DNA of 64,000 nucleotides from Corinectria fuckeliana (Eukaryota > Ascomycota > Sordariomycetes > Hypocreales > Nectriaceae): positions 248,001 to 312,000 of the forward strand of contig WPDH01000087.1 of NCBI GenBank assembly GCA_019137255.1. Direction: 5' to 3'. The translations under genes and the position numbers were made by a program. Positions 11,294 through 22,481 of this stretch are shown here, in pieces. The notes under the pieces are model-generated. The model saw only the letters and a program-made list of their open reading frames with translations. It was not told the origin of the DNA and did no database searches. The stretch's first letter is position 1, and each line of letters begins with the position of its first letter.

Positions 11294-12591
11294 TCATGTG
11301 ACGCGGTATGCACTAATAGCGGCCGCTGGGTCAGCATACAGTATTCCATCTCATCTTATGATTCACATCTCATCCGGCTCTCGCAGGAAGGCGGGGGGGG
11401 GGGGGGGGGGGGGGTCTANNGGGGGGGGGGGGGGGGGGGGGTTGCTTACTCGATGACGAGGTGCTCGCCGCGCCAGGCACCGCTGGCCACCCACAAGCCG
11501 CAGTTGACGATTTCAGCATAACGCTTATCGGCCGTCTTGATAGTGGCGAACATGCGGAAGCCGTAGCGGCGCGGGTCGATGTCCTTGGGGCTGCGCGGGC
11601 TCAGCAGCGCGTCGAGGACGTCCGAGGGCCCGGAGAGGGAGCCGCGGGTTCGCATCTCGAGTCTGGTTTTGTCAAGTTTGGTTAGCACCACGAGAATCAT
11701 GGTTTCGCTTGAAGCCGGAGGGGGGGCGGTTCGTACATTGCAGGTATCTCGTCGCTAGTCTGGACGACAAAGGCGCCTTCGACAAGTCTCATGGGTCGGA
11801 ACCCGCGGGCTTGACCGAGGTCATATCCACCAGCCTAGAGGAGCAAACTCAACTCGGTCAGCCATAGAACATGCAGTGAAGAAAACAAGGGCACATGTGA
11901 AGAGCACGCACCATGACTCGGCCGTGACCAAACGAGCCGGACCAGACGCCGGCAGCTACGGTGGTGATTTCCTTTGTGGAGCCGGTGTCAACGCGGGCGG
12001 GCTCCGGGTTGAGCCGGACGGCGAGGCGGAAGTCGAAGTCGAGCGCGGGCATGGGAAAGGCGAGTCCCGGACATGGGAAGTGGTTTAAGGATCGCTGGCA
12101 GGCTTCTTCGACGGTTCTATACGGTTAAGATTGAGAGACAGTCAGCAAAGGGGCCTTGGATGGCGGAGCAGGGCCAGCATGAGAGTCCTCTCCGTGCGTA
12201 TAAGAGAGTCGGGGAGGTAAACGCACTTGCCGGGCCCTTCCTTCATCTCCATCTCAGCCTGCGCGCGGTACAGCAAGCCGCCGTCGTTGAAGCACCCCGA
12301 CCCACTGCTGTTCCCGCTGAATGCGCTCCCGCTTGCGCTCCCGCTCCCGCAATCGAAAGTGGAGGCCGCGCCGTAATGCGGAAAGGCGGACGGGGGCGGC
12401 AGGTCGGGCATGACCAGCTTGGTGTCCCAGTTGACGTCCGTGTGGTTGGGCGCCGGGTCGCGGCCGGCGGCCTCGAACGGCGACGGGCACGGGAAGGCGG
12501 CCGGGTGCGAGCTGGGCAGGCATGTCGACTCGGAGACGTCGGTGGGCGCGGTGCTCGTCGGCAGCGACAGCGTGTCCGTCTCGGTGGTCAT
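11294..12591 (-). CDS. DUF3237 domain protein, with a terminal exon beyond an assembly gap
   Basis: Protein of the DUF3237 beta-barrel family; function unknown. Five exons are proposed: complement(12227-12591), (11912-12116), (11737-11834), (11450-11662) and (11294-11312), giving 299 residues. The first 115 residues are Ser/Gly/Pro-rich and likely disordered. The domain follows from LDFDFRLAVRLNPEPARVD, through FRPMRLVEGAFVVQTSDE and LEMRTRGSLSGP, to GAWRGEHLVIDAYRVT. A simpler model stops at 11446-11448, but that TAA lies inside a perfect GTAAGC donor and would remove the conserved last strand. Across the homopolymer gap, a GCTGAC branch, a TTAG acceptor and 19 nt restore DAYRVT and a stop in phase. 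The last intron therefore contains the NN gap. Exons 1-4 are firm; exon 5 is likely. Confidence 0.75.
11393..11441. other. Assembly gap NN inside poly-G
   Basis: A run of about 22 G, the bases TCTA, two N (11419-11420) and another run of about 21 G. It looks like a scaffold join across low-quality poly-G sequence and falls in the last intron of the DUF3237 gene. True length and content are unknown. Confidence 0.9.
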
Positions 12592-13907
12592 GGTAAGTTG
12601 GCGATGCTGTGATGATGGTGCTGCGGAAGGGCGGAGCGAGGGAGGTGAGAGAGGAAGGGAATGAGAGAGATGGATGGATAGAAGAGGCGTAGACGGAAGT
12701 GGTGTGGCAAAAGAAAAACACCCCCGTCCGGTTTTCTCTGGAGCCTTAGACCTCGGTCGTGTTTGGGAGATTTACGATGACATCGAGAGCTTGGGTGGCG
12801 TGCGACGGATGTTGGCTGGCTGTATTGTCTGCGGCTTTCGGATAGTTGAGGGGAGCGAGATGGTATAAACAAACACCACAGCGAGTGGGTGAGTGAGTTG
12901 TCGAGAATCGGCGGGATGAGACGTAAGTAAACCCAGGTACGAGAGCCCAAAAGCCGTCGACGATGGGGTGTGTCTGGTGCAGCAACGTCGCAAATCCTCG
13001 AAAACCCCAAACCGGAATGTCGCTTTTGTACCGCTTTGCAATGCCGACGTCACATACAAGTATAACAATATTATAACAAAATAGATAGAGCAGAACAGCC
13101 AGGATAAAAAAGCTCGGCGGCGGCGGGGGGGGAGAGGGCAGACTAAAAGGCAAGTAATAAAGGTAAGGGTATTTAAGGCGGGTTTCCCAACAGCCACGCC
13201 CCCCTTCCCGCCCGCGCGGGAATGCCTTTTGTGTGCTCCATGCATCCCGCCCAAGCCGACGGACAGCCGTAGCTACAGTACTCCGTTACCCTAATAAGTT
13301 GAGATGCAACTAGAGCGCGCCGTAGTTGGTGCTAACTGGAGGTTTAGGCGGTTGCTTCGCTCGAACTGGGGCGGGTTTTGTCATGCTTGCAAATCCCCGA
13401 AAGCCACGGGAGCAGCGAACGAGCGAACGAACTTGTCCATCCGCAGCCGGCCCAAAGTCCGAACGACGAAGACGACGACAGCAATCCATCGGTAATCCAA
13501 TCGTTCGCCACGGGAAGGGAGGCGCGCATCTGGGTAGGTACCTAGATAGGTGCTGTGCTGCGCTGGATGTAATCAATGTAGGTACTTACGCCTCGGGCTT
13601 CGTAGGGAGTAGCTTACACTCTAGGCCTACCTAGTAGGTACTAGTACGCAATGGACGCTACGCCCAAGAGTGGAGAGCGTGGAGCTCGCTGTGCGTTGCG
13701 TCCGGGGGTGGTCACGTCCAGTCTCTCGGATCTCAGGGGGGGGGCCCCTTACGTAGGTACCTCATTATGACATACTAGGTAGGTTACCTACTTACATAAT
13801 CTACGTAGCATTGCTGGAAACCTGTGGGAGAGGAGGATTGGATCGATGGTTTTACCCAGGCGGTTAGAAACGAACCCCGCAGGAAATGGACTTTGGTGGT
13901 GTATCGG

Positions 13908-13991
13908 GGTGTGTGAGCGAGTGCGAGTGTGAGTGTGTGTGAATGTGAGTGTGAGTGTGAGTGTGAGAGGGAGTGTGTGTGTGTGTGTGTG
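13908..13991. repeat. TG-rich simple repeat
   Basis: Degenerate (GTGTGA)/(GT)n tract ending in a pure GT run. Confidence 0.9.
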
Positions 13992-14330
13992 GCCTGTCCT
14001 TTTCCCTCCTCTCTCTTCTCTCAGCAGAGCGCCGGGAGGGGTGTCCCATGATGGCGAAAGGAAACTTACATAGTGCAGGCAAGCCTGTTCGCGTCGCTGG
14101 CTCCTAGGCTACGTGCCGAGACGGAGGCAATGTCACCCATGAGCCAAGGTTGCTCCGGACCATTTATTATACAGCGGTTTTGCATTCGCAAGGGAATAAT
14201 TCAGTACCTAGATTAGCTTGTGGATCTTATCGGCTGGCCATTACTATGTATGTATGGTACAACTGTAAACGTTGCAAGTGAAAGTGTCCGGCCCTGGCCT
14301 TCGGATCAATACGTACATGCCGAGGATAGC

Positions 14331-14331
14331 C

Positions 14332-14372
<41 letters not shown>
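14331..14372. repeat. CT microsatellite
   Basis: Nearly pure (CT)n for about 40 bp with one TTT interruption near the end. Confidence 0.95.
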
Positions 14373-14735
14373 GTAAACGTAGCAGTGCAGTCGTTGGTCT
14401 AGATAGATAGCAGCAGCCCAGTTATTCCAAGGCTCTACTACCTGATCAACTGGTCAACTGGTCTACGAATTACAGCGACAGCATAGGTAATTATTAGACT
14501 ACCTACTACGTAGCTCCCTTCTTCCCCCCAAGCTCCCCCGAAATGGCAGAAATGCCCAGCAACGGATTGGATCGGTTACTGCACCTCGCTGGGATTTACT
14601 GCGCTTACCATTAAGTCCGCGGGGGCGGAAGTGGGGCTGGCCGGCATGCTCGGACGATCGAGACGCTCCGAGGCCCCGGTGCCCGACAATGAGCTTGGCA
14701 CTGGACGAGACGTCTACATAGTAGTTGATAGCAGT

Positions 14736-14757
14736 TAGGTAGGTAGGTAGGTAGGTG
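14736..14757. repeat. TAGG tetranucleotide repeat
   Basis: Five tandem copies of TAGG. It is part of the wider family of TAGGTA words found in this intergenic region. Confidence 0.9.
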
Positions 14758-17700
14758 GCAAGCAGAGAGTCGCCTTCTCTCGTCGGTATTCAGTATCGGC
14801 ATTCAGGGTTCTTTTGGGTTCCGTATCGCTTGCGGAGTGGGATCCCGGTGGAAGAGCGCCAAAACCTTGATATGCAAGCCACCAGAAACCCCCCCCGGAA
14901 GCCGACTTTCCACGCCGAAGTACATACGAATCCAGTGGGAAGAAATCCGCGGAGAAGCACCCATGTCCGGGAGCTTAGGTAAGGCCCCCGTCACAAGGAT
15001 GTATATCACTCGTTTCTCGTCAAAGACATCCGGATAGCTGAACTCCCGACCCTTCTTCGGTCTGCGGCTGACAAATTCGCGACCCAGCCATGACAGAGCG
15101 AGCGTCTTGACTCTTCTCGCCTTGCTTACCCCACGAAAATAACGAAGTACTAGATACGTAGATAGTAGCCTAGCCATTCCCCCAACGGAAAGCAAAGACG
15201 GACAATGCTTGTTCGGGTGCTTTTAGTGTATGTCCGGAGTTCATCGTTGGGACCGCCTTGTTGGTTGCTTTCGCCGATGAAGCGCAGCTTATGTACCGCG
15301 CATCTCGATGTAGAGCATGCATCCGTGCGTGGCAACGGTGTATCGGAGACCATGGGCCAGCTCATCTTACAACGTTAGTGAATGCTACCACGTAGGTGCA
15401 ACTCCGTGGTCCAGATGCATCGGATATCTATTAGCACACATCCCTAGACTACTCCGTACGAGGTAAGTGGGGAAGGGGGAGGGGTTCCTCTTCCAAGCTA
15501 GCCCTACGGGAGACGTCATGATGGATCTTTGACGACGTCCTCGCCTTGGTTGTGCCAAAGGGCGTCAGCTCCCCCTCCTGTCCCGTCTCTTCCAGCTTGG
15601 AGCTTACGAGATGTCCGATGAATCTATCTGACCCGGGCGTGAACATCGACGGGGAAAGGCGCGCCCACGAGTTCCGAGCCCGCAGTCCGAGTCCGAGCAG
15701 TGGCGGAGGCGGAGGAGGCGGAGGATGGATTCGGCGCCACCGGGAGATAGGTATGAGTATTTTTGCGAGCGTGCTCGTCCCCGTGTGCAACGACTACTCC
15801 AGGAACAAGACGTGGCGCTCCGCGGCTGTTTCTTCCGGTGCCTCCAAGTACCTAAGCTACTGGTGGTGGTGGTTAGCACGCAACCACCCGACTCTCCTCC
15901 AGCAGTTGAACCCCGTAATCGCAAGGCCATCATGACACCCCCGCGTGCAGTCATGGGCTAGGGAAAGCCGGGGTGGGCATGTCACATCGTCCCGTTCCGA
16001 ACGGAGCTCCTACTCCTCGTTCGCCAAACCTCTGGCTTTCGCGTCGAAACATGTCGAACCGGAGCTAGGTAAAACCAGGCAAAGACCGAAGCTGGTTTCC
16101 AAGCCAGGTCCTGGACGATGGATTGGACGGGTTTAGCTTCCTGTAGTGGCGGGGGATTCGGCCTCGCTGATCAAGCAAGCATGGATCTGGACAGTTAGCC
16201 TGCAATCTATCTAGATTAAGTTAGGGTTGATGTATTCCTCAAGGTAGCTTTGTTTGGACCACTGTAAGACGCCCAGAAACAAATACTGTAGTCAAATGTA
16301 GTCGAATGCCCAGGTAATGCAACGGTGGCCAAACTACCTTGCATGCCGAAAAGTTACTATGTCTTATAGTGCCGGGTACAGTACCTCATGGGGTTTTGTA
16401 TAGTGTATTGTTTGTGTGGCTTTCTTTGTCTTACAAGATACTAAGGAAAGCATATCGAAACCCAGATTATACCGTCTAACACCTAAGCTTAGCCCTAATG
16501 TTTTGTACCTTGCTCCTACTACCAATCCTTTCCATTGACACATATGCTCGCCCTGGTGATTGTAGCCATTGCTTGGCTGATTCTCCAGCAGATCTGTTCC
16601 TAGAAATCTGGGTTTGGCTTTATATAAGCTTCGGAAAGTATTGACCTTGCCCCCCCCTTATCAGAAGGTGCAGCTGCCTTATCAAGATTGGAATTAAAGA
16701 GCTGTATAGGGTACAAATGGTCTCTTGCAAAACCATCACATCGGATGTCCACAGTGCGTTGAGAGGATGCAGACATAGCTCTGTGTAAATGCTGACTTAC
16801 AACTTGGGGCTGTTGCCAAGTATGCGAGCATCGACGCGGGCGAAGTGAAGTCGGGGGGAGGTCTGGCCGAGACGAATAATGCCTCGATCAGTGCTGCAGC
16901 GAAAGGTGAGCCGCAAACTTGACTAGCAGACTGAGTTGAATTAGAACAGACTGAGCCATGCATATGAGCCCGAACCATGCGGCTTTCCAGCTGCAGTCAT
17001 CGTCGTAACATCGAGGTCATAGCATATTGCGCAGCTACCTTATGAGAATGCCGTGGCCATCAGAGTGTCCTGTTGCGTCGCTGATCTCAGATGCTCAACT
17101 GTGAAGCTGCCTGCAGAATGGCTCACGTCTTTTCTGTAGCCGAGATAAGCTGCACGTTCCAAACTGTCCCCTAATATCACTGAGTGGATTTCCTAACAGG
17201 TGAGAATATCGAGTGGGTACGCAGATCTTTTACACAAAAAAGGACCATCGATCCCTCATTCATGAGGCCGTTGACGGCCCGTAGCAAAAGGTTCCGCCGG
17301 GGAGGAGCATTGGGCACGAGACGCTTGCCCGGGTAGCTTCGAGCAAGACGGTCTCGATTATGATGGTTGCTTATGGCATTTGCTTGCGTCGATTCGTGAT
17401 AGCTTCTTACTCGGAAGTGAGAGTCGGTATGCTAGCTACGGAAGTGACTGGTTCGGCTTTCGTTCCTTGTCGACTTTCATAACAATCAATTACTAGCTCT
17501 CAAGCACACCAAAAACATCCAATGTCCAATGCAAGGCTCGCAAACTACAGCTTCCAACATACCATTTTTTTGAATCAGGTGTTGTTATGGCATACCTTCC
17601 ACCGCCCTCAAGTTTCGCCTGTCATTTTGAATGCCAGTATCGCCCCTTTGACTCCGTTAGCTAAGCCTTCCGTGACGACTAAGCGGCATAGTTATGTCAC

Positions 17701-18926
17701 AGGGCCAAGGGTTCCGTCTTGGCAATACAAGGCCAGCGTATTTAGAGTATTGATGCATCGCTCGAACTCTTATAGGATGGGCGCAGTGGTAAGGTATCCC
17801 AAATTTCGTAGCTCTTCAACATTAGCACAATTCAGAACTGAAGCAGTTTAGAGACAGAATTGTGTGCCTTACTGTTGGTGAGGTTGGGACTTACTCTGAG
17901 GGGCCATGTGAAAACGCAGTTCGTGGTTGAAGTATTCAGGCAGTGATATTTACGAGGGCCTGATGGTAATAATGGTAATTAGCTGCGAGAAGAGGGTTTC
18001 CATGTATTAGGTTGAGCAAATACTAACGCCAACGATCGTGGGGATTATCGAAGCCGCCAGCCAAGCTGACGAACTCCTCGAGCTTTGTTATCAAAGCTCC
18101 CAATTAGAAGGAGCTCGATGGGGCTCGAAAGAAAGTACGCGATTCGGCTCCTCGAGGCAACTGGCGGCCGAAAAGACAGGAGGCCGCGAAGGACCACGAG
18201 TTTACCAACGCGGTCTCCCATTTCCGCCGGGGGAGAGGGGGGATCACGCTTGCGTTCAGATCGATGGTTGTCTGAAAGATGAGTCACTCATGTCAATCTA
18301 AAAAAAAACCGACGAAGCAGTCTAAGAACTGCTTTGGCCCAGGAACGCGGCAGCACAGGATACCACGTCCCCCGGTTGCACGCCGCCCTGGACAGCTTTC
18401 ACGGCTGGCATCGCCAAGACGCCGCACTCAGCTTCACTACGAGTCCAGCTAGAATTGGTCGACTGCCCAATACACCGGCATTTTTCTCGTGGTGGTCCAA
18501 CTTATCGGTCATCCTGGTAGTTCTCGAAACTTTTTATTTAGGACGGGTCTATCTCGAACCGGGAGAAACAGCCTTCAATGCCATGAACTCTAAGAAAGAC
18601 TTGTTTCAATACGCGATTGGTAATTGGTCAACGCATGGTCTCTCCGTTTCACAGACGCCACTCCGAATGCCATTGAATTCGCTAGAGGAACAGAAAACAG
18701 GGCTTCGGATCCAAGACTGAATGTTTGCTCATAGACCTGAGCGGCACTGTGTAGTGCATACCCGGGGGAACTCGGCTGCTAAGACGGAGCGAAGCTTGTG
18801 TATCAGTTGCGAAACGCAAACTGCATCCGGGTATCATGCAAACCGGACTCTGCGTCAACCAATTGTTCTCCCATGGGTTCCAAGGGCTCAGGGAAACACG
18901 ACCCGAAATGGCAGTTCGGTCGTATC

Positions 18927-18956
18927 GCAGGCGGACGCAGGCGGACGCAGGCACAC
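18927..18956. repeat. 10-bp tandem repeat
   Basis: Unit GCAGGCGGAC, two exact copies and one imperfect copy. Confidence 0.85.
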
Positions 18957-19401
18957 GAACTGGAGAGGGTGCCCTGCAAACCTAACCCCGACGATCTTCT
19001 AGGACCTTGGCAACCCTAAACCGACACACCGCCAATGGTGTCGGAAACCGAAAACCCGACGGGAAGTGACCGATGTCGTCGGTGATTAGTCTGGCCGACT
19101 CATGACCATAGGTAGCAGGACCCGCCTGTACAACAACCGGTATCAATGCACCAGTCAGGAGTATCACGGACCCCTTTTCGTGGTGGAGCTGGAAAGGCCC
19201 GCTCTCTAAGACTGCACGTCTAAGTACTTATCTATTGTACGTAGTGCGTACCATGACGGGATACTTGGCGTTTCCCATGTATCGTGGAGGGAAGGTGTTA
19301 ATCGGGCAATTCGCAGGATGACGAAACCCCCTGCTGGCTTGTGGTCCAAGCCTGATGCCGACTTTGCTGCGTGCGCGCCCGGGAAGCAAAAGGCCTGCGG
19401 A

Positions 19402-19427
19402 GACGAGACGAGACGAGACAAGACGAG
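19402..19427. repeat. 5-bp tandem repeat
   Basis: Five copies of an AGACG-like unit, one with a single change. Confidence 0.8.
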
Positions 19428-20030
19428 AACCCTGAAACAAGCGGCCCTTTTTCAATTTATCCGAGGGGCCCAGAGGATAATCCAACGCAACTCTCAAGGG
19501 CCCTCCCCTCCCATGCCGCGGAGCAAACAAGGGCTCCCTGCTCCATCCCCCATCGTCCAACGGTGTCGAATCCATCCAATCGCCTGTCGCCAGTGTCATG
19601 CATTTCGGCTTTGCTTTTTGCTCGACTTACATACGGAGCACGCTTTGAAGATGTACCGAATAAGTTTATATATCTTGCCTCGACCAGTTGCGTGGGGAAT
19701 GGCTGTTTGAACATAGGTACAGCTGAGTTGTTTGTCTTATTCGCCAGAACTCGTCCTGTTTTGTCTGCGCCGTGCTGCACGTCATGCCTGTAGGATCGGA
19801 GTACCCGCCCGCAGGCTCGTGCTCGTCGTCAGCTTCGCCCGGTTTCTGAGTCCGCTCTGGTAGTGGTGCGGGTCACTGCCCTACATAGTACCTTGCGATG
19901 AGTTCCTGTAGCTGAGACAAACAACGCCTTCTCCGGCGGTATCGACATGGCACCATTGTTGTCCTGAGTGTCATCACGACGACTTCCCCTATCTAGAACA
20001 GTAATAAGACCTAGATACCTAGTCTATCTG

Positions 20031-20078
20031 GCATCCAAGCATCCAAGCATCTAAGCATCCAAGCATCCAAGCATCCAA
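20031..20078. repeat. 8-bp tandem repeat
   Basis: Unit GCATCCAA, six copies in tandem; the third has C to T. Confidence 0.95.
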
Positions 20079-20639
20079 AGCCAAAGTTCCAACAAAGTGC
20101 GTAATTACTCTTGGCTGACGGTTCTCGTTCGGCCCCACGCCCCCACCCGTTGCGACATGGGTTCTTTCGTCGTAGACTCGTGGTTAGGCCCATCTCCATT
20201 TCCTGGATATTCATTGGATTATCCCAGATCTACCTTTGCAATTTGGCCGTTCATTCGGGGGGTTATCCAGTGTCCGTCACAAATGCCTTTTCCCTGCAGA
20301 TATCAATATTACCGCACGTTCTAAGATCTACGTCCATGGAAGGGCGGCTCGAGTACCCGAAAGGGGCTTCCCTTCCCTACTAGATTACGGAAGTAGTCTA
20401 GATGAGTCGACTCTGGGAGTTACCTGAGTACTTTGGTAGGTACAGGCCTCAGGGGTAGTACTTCACTTAGAGGTACCAGATATCGATCCATCGTAACTCT
20501 ACAAAGTAATCTACTATGTGGCCTGGTCTCCCTCGTTGCTCATCATCGCTCGCGCGGCTATCGGTTCCTTCCATTTAAGTTGCTTCGGCCATCACGGCCA
20601 CGTATCGTTTCTAGCTCGCACCTTGTAGATTTGGCTTGC

Positions 20640-21258
20640 TGTCTTCACCTCACCTCACCTCAGCCAACTCCGTCCTCTCTCGGCTTACTTCCTCCTCCCT
20701 TCAACTCCTCCAGCTACGCTCCACTACCTACCCACCCACCTACCCACCCACTCCCTTTGCTGACTCTGACGGCGCCTTGGCGAACTTGTCCAACGTTCAG
20801 CGCAGCGCTAGAGCCTGCAGCGGCGCGCTGCACCAGAGATTGCGCCCGGCCTCATCTTGCCTAGGGCGCCAGCTTCCTGGGGCTCTGTGCTACACTCCCC
20901 ACTGTAGAACCCACTGCGACCGAACCCTTGCCCCCTACAACGCTACAACGCTCCCTTCCCGCCGCTTGACTCGACTCAACCGCGGACCTGTGGACACTTT
21001 TTTCTTTTGTTACATCTTTCATTCTTTGCAGGTTCTCATCGTCGTCGTCTTCGCCACTCCTCCTCCTCCTCTTGTTCCCGTATCTCGGCCACGCTCTCTT
21101 CTCGATGCGCCTCTAGTCCTTCGCCTTGCGCCCCTTCTCCTGCGTCGCTTCCGACGGGAGTCCTTCCCCCTGCGTCTGGGCATCCACTCCTTTAAGCGTA
21201 CGATAACACGCAGCACCGAGCGAGCCACGCCGAGTTTCCTCGTCGCCCGTCGCCTACC
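20640..21258 (+). promoter_or_regulatory. Pyrimidine-rich OCH1 leader, with a likely 5' UTR intron acceptor and a uORF
   Basis: The 600 bp before the OCH1 start codon are strongly C/T-rich. A long pyrimidine run ending TTTGCAG at 21025-21031 looks like the acceptor of a 5' UTR intron. Downstream of it, ATG CGC CTC TAG at 21105-21116 is a complete three-codon upstream frame in the expected mature leader. Confidence 0.45.
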
Positions 21259-22481
21259 ATGCTCAATTCTCGTCGCGCCATCGTGGCCGCCATCTTCATT
21301 CTCACCTTCTTCTTCCTCCTCTCAAGAACGCACGAATCCCCTGCGGCCACACCAGCTGCCCAAGCCGCCGACTCCAAGAATGACGCTCCCGCCTCGAACC
21401 CCGATGACACAGCTCCTATCCCTGAGAAGCCCAAGGAGATGGAGGTAAAGCGACGGCGCATCAAACCTCGCATCGACATGTCCGACATGTCCACCTACGA
21501 CAAGCTCGCATACGCATACCCCTACGATGTCGAGACCAAATTTCCAGCCTACATTTGGCAGACCTGGAAGCACAGCCCCGACAACCCCGAATTTCAGTTC
21601 CGCGACCAGGAGGCGTCTTGGACCGACGAACACCCCGGTTTCGTCCACGAGGTCATCACCGACGATGTAGCGGTCAACCTACTGCGACTGCTCTACGCCC
21701 CGATCCCCGAGGTTATCGAGGCCTACAACGCCATGCCCTTGCCCGTCGTCAAGGCCGACTTCTTCCGCTACCTTATCCTCTTTGCTCGCGGTGGCATCTA
21801 CTCTGATATCGATACCTACGCCATCCAGAGCGCCTTCAAGTGGATCCCGGCAGAGATTCCCCGCGAGACCATTGGCCTCGTCATTGGCATCGAGGCTGAC
21901 CCTGACCGTCCGGACTGGGCACACTGGTACAGCCGCCGTATCCAGTTCTGCCAGTGGACCATCCAGAGCAAACCTGGCCACCCCGTCTTGCGCGAAGTCA
22001 TCTCTCGCATCACCAAGGCTACCCTCGCCATGAAGCGCTCTGGCAAGTTCGAAAAATTTGTTGGAAATGACGTGGTGGAATTTACTGGGCCCGCCGTGTG
22101 GACGGATACGATTATGGACTATTTGAATGATGAGCGCTACTTCGACATGAAGACCAGCAAGGGAAAGATTGACTTCCGCAACTTCACAGGTATAGAGACG
22201 AGCAAGCGGGTGGGCGACGTCGTAGTCTTGCCCATCACGAGTTTCTCTCCGGGTGTGGGACAAATGGGCGCCAAGGAGCCCGACGACCCTATGGCATTCG
22301 TGAAGCACGATTTCGAGGGTAGGCAAAGACTCTGAGCAGTGGACGTTAAGAGGCTTGTACTGATCGTATGATGACAGGCACATGGAAACCCGAAAGCGAG
22401 CGACACATGGGCGAGCAGAAGGAAGATCAGCAGCAGCCCGAGCAAAAGCAGCAAGAGGCGCAGCAGGTGGTGCAGCAATAA
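21259..22481 (+). CDS. OCH1: Initiation-specific alpha-1,6-mannosyltransferase (Och1 family, GT32)
   Basis: Golgi type II membrane enzyme that adds the first alpha-1,6-mannose to the N-glycan core, using GDP-mannose. Two exons, 21259-22318 and 22378-22481, join through a split glycine to 387 residues. The topology is a short basic N-terminus, a signal anchor at about residues 8-24 (IVAAIFILTFFFLLS), a Pro/Ala-rich stem, then the GT32 catalytic domain. Key features are IWQTWKHSPDNPEFQFRDQE, the region LPVVKADFFRYLILFARGG and the nucleotide-binding DXD at D183-I184-D185 (YSDIDTYAI). The C-terminus, encoded by exon 2, begins GTWKPESERHMGEQ and ends in a glutamine-rich tail. Fungi carry several Och1 paralogues, so the exact orthologue is not certain. 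Confidence 0.88.

Larger units (their letters stand above)
12592..21258. other. 8.7 kb gene-free region
   Basis: The left end is the promoter of the leftward DUF3237 gene and the right end the OCH1 leader; between them I see no gene. Open frames are short, without family resemblance, and stops occur in all frames. Contents are simple repeats (listed separately), clusters of TAGGTA/TACCTA words, and a 7-bp hairpin next to nine A residues (18300-18336). I saw no transposon ends, no reverse-transcriptase or transposase fragment, and no tRNA or 5S signature. It could carry non-coding RNA or old decayed repeats. Confidence 0.5.

Noticed and set aside
11446..11448. TAA as the stop codon of the DUF3237 gene
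   Set aside because: It lies inside a consensus GTAAGC donor, and using it would remove the conserved last strand; an in-phase terminal exon exists at 11294-11312.
10881..11456. 191-codon open frame with a glycine run
   Set aside because: The glycine run is translation of the poly-G assembly artefact and reads through NN.
17522..17851. 109-codon open frame in the 8.7 kb desert
   Set aside because: No family resemblance, no codon bias like the neighbouring genes, no splice partners.
20636..21448. 270-codon plus-strand open frame before and into OCH1
   Set aside because: Ser/Pro/Leu-rich translation of a pyrimidine-rich leader, overlapping the OCH1 coding region in another frame.
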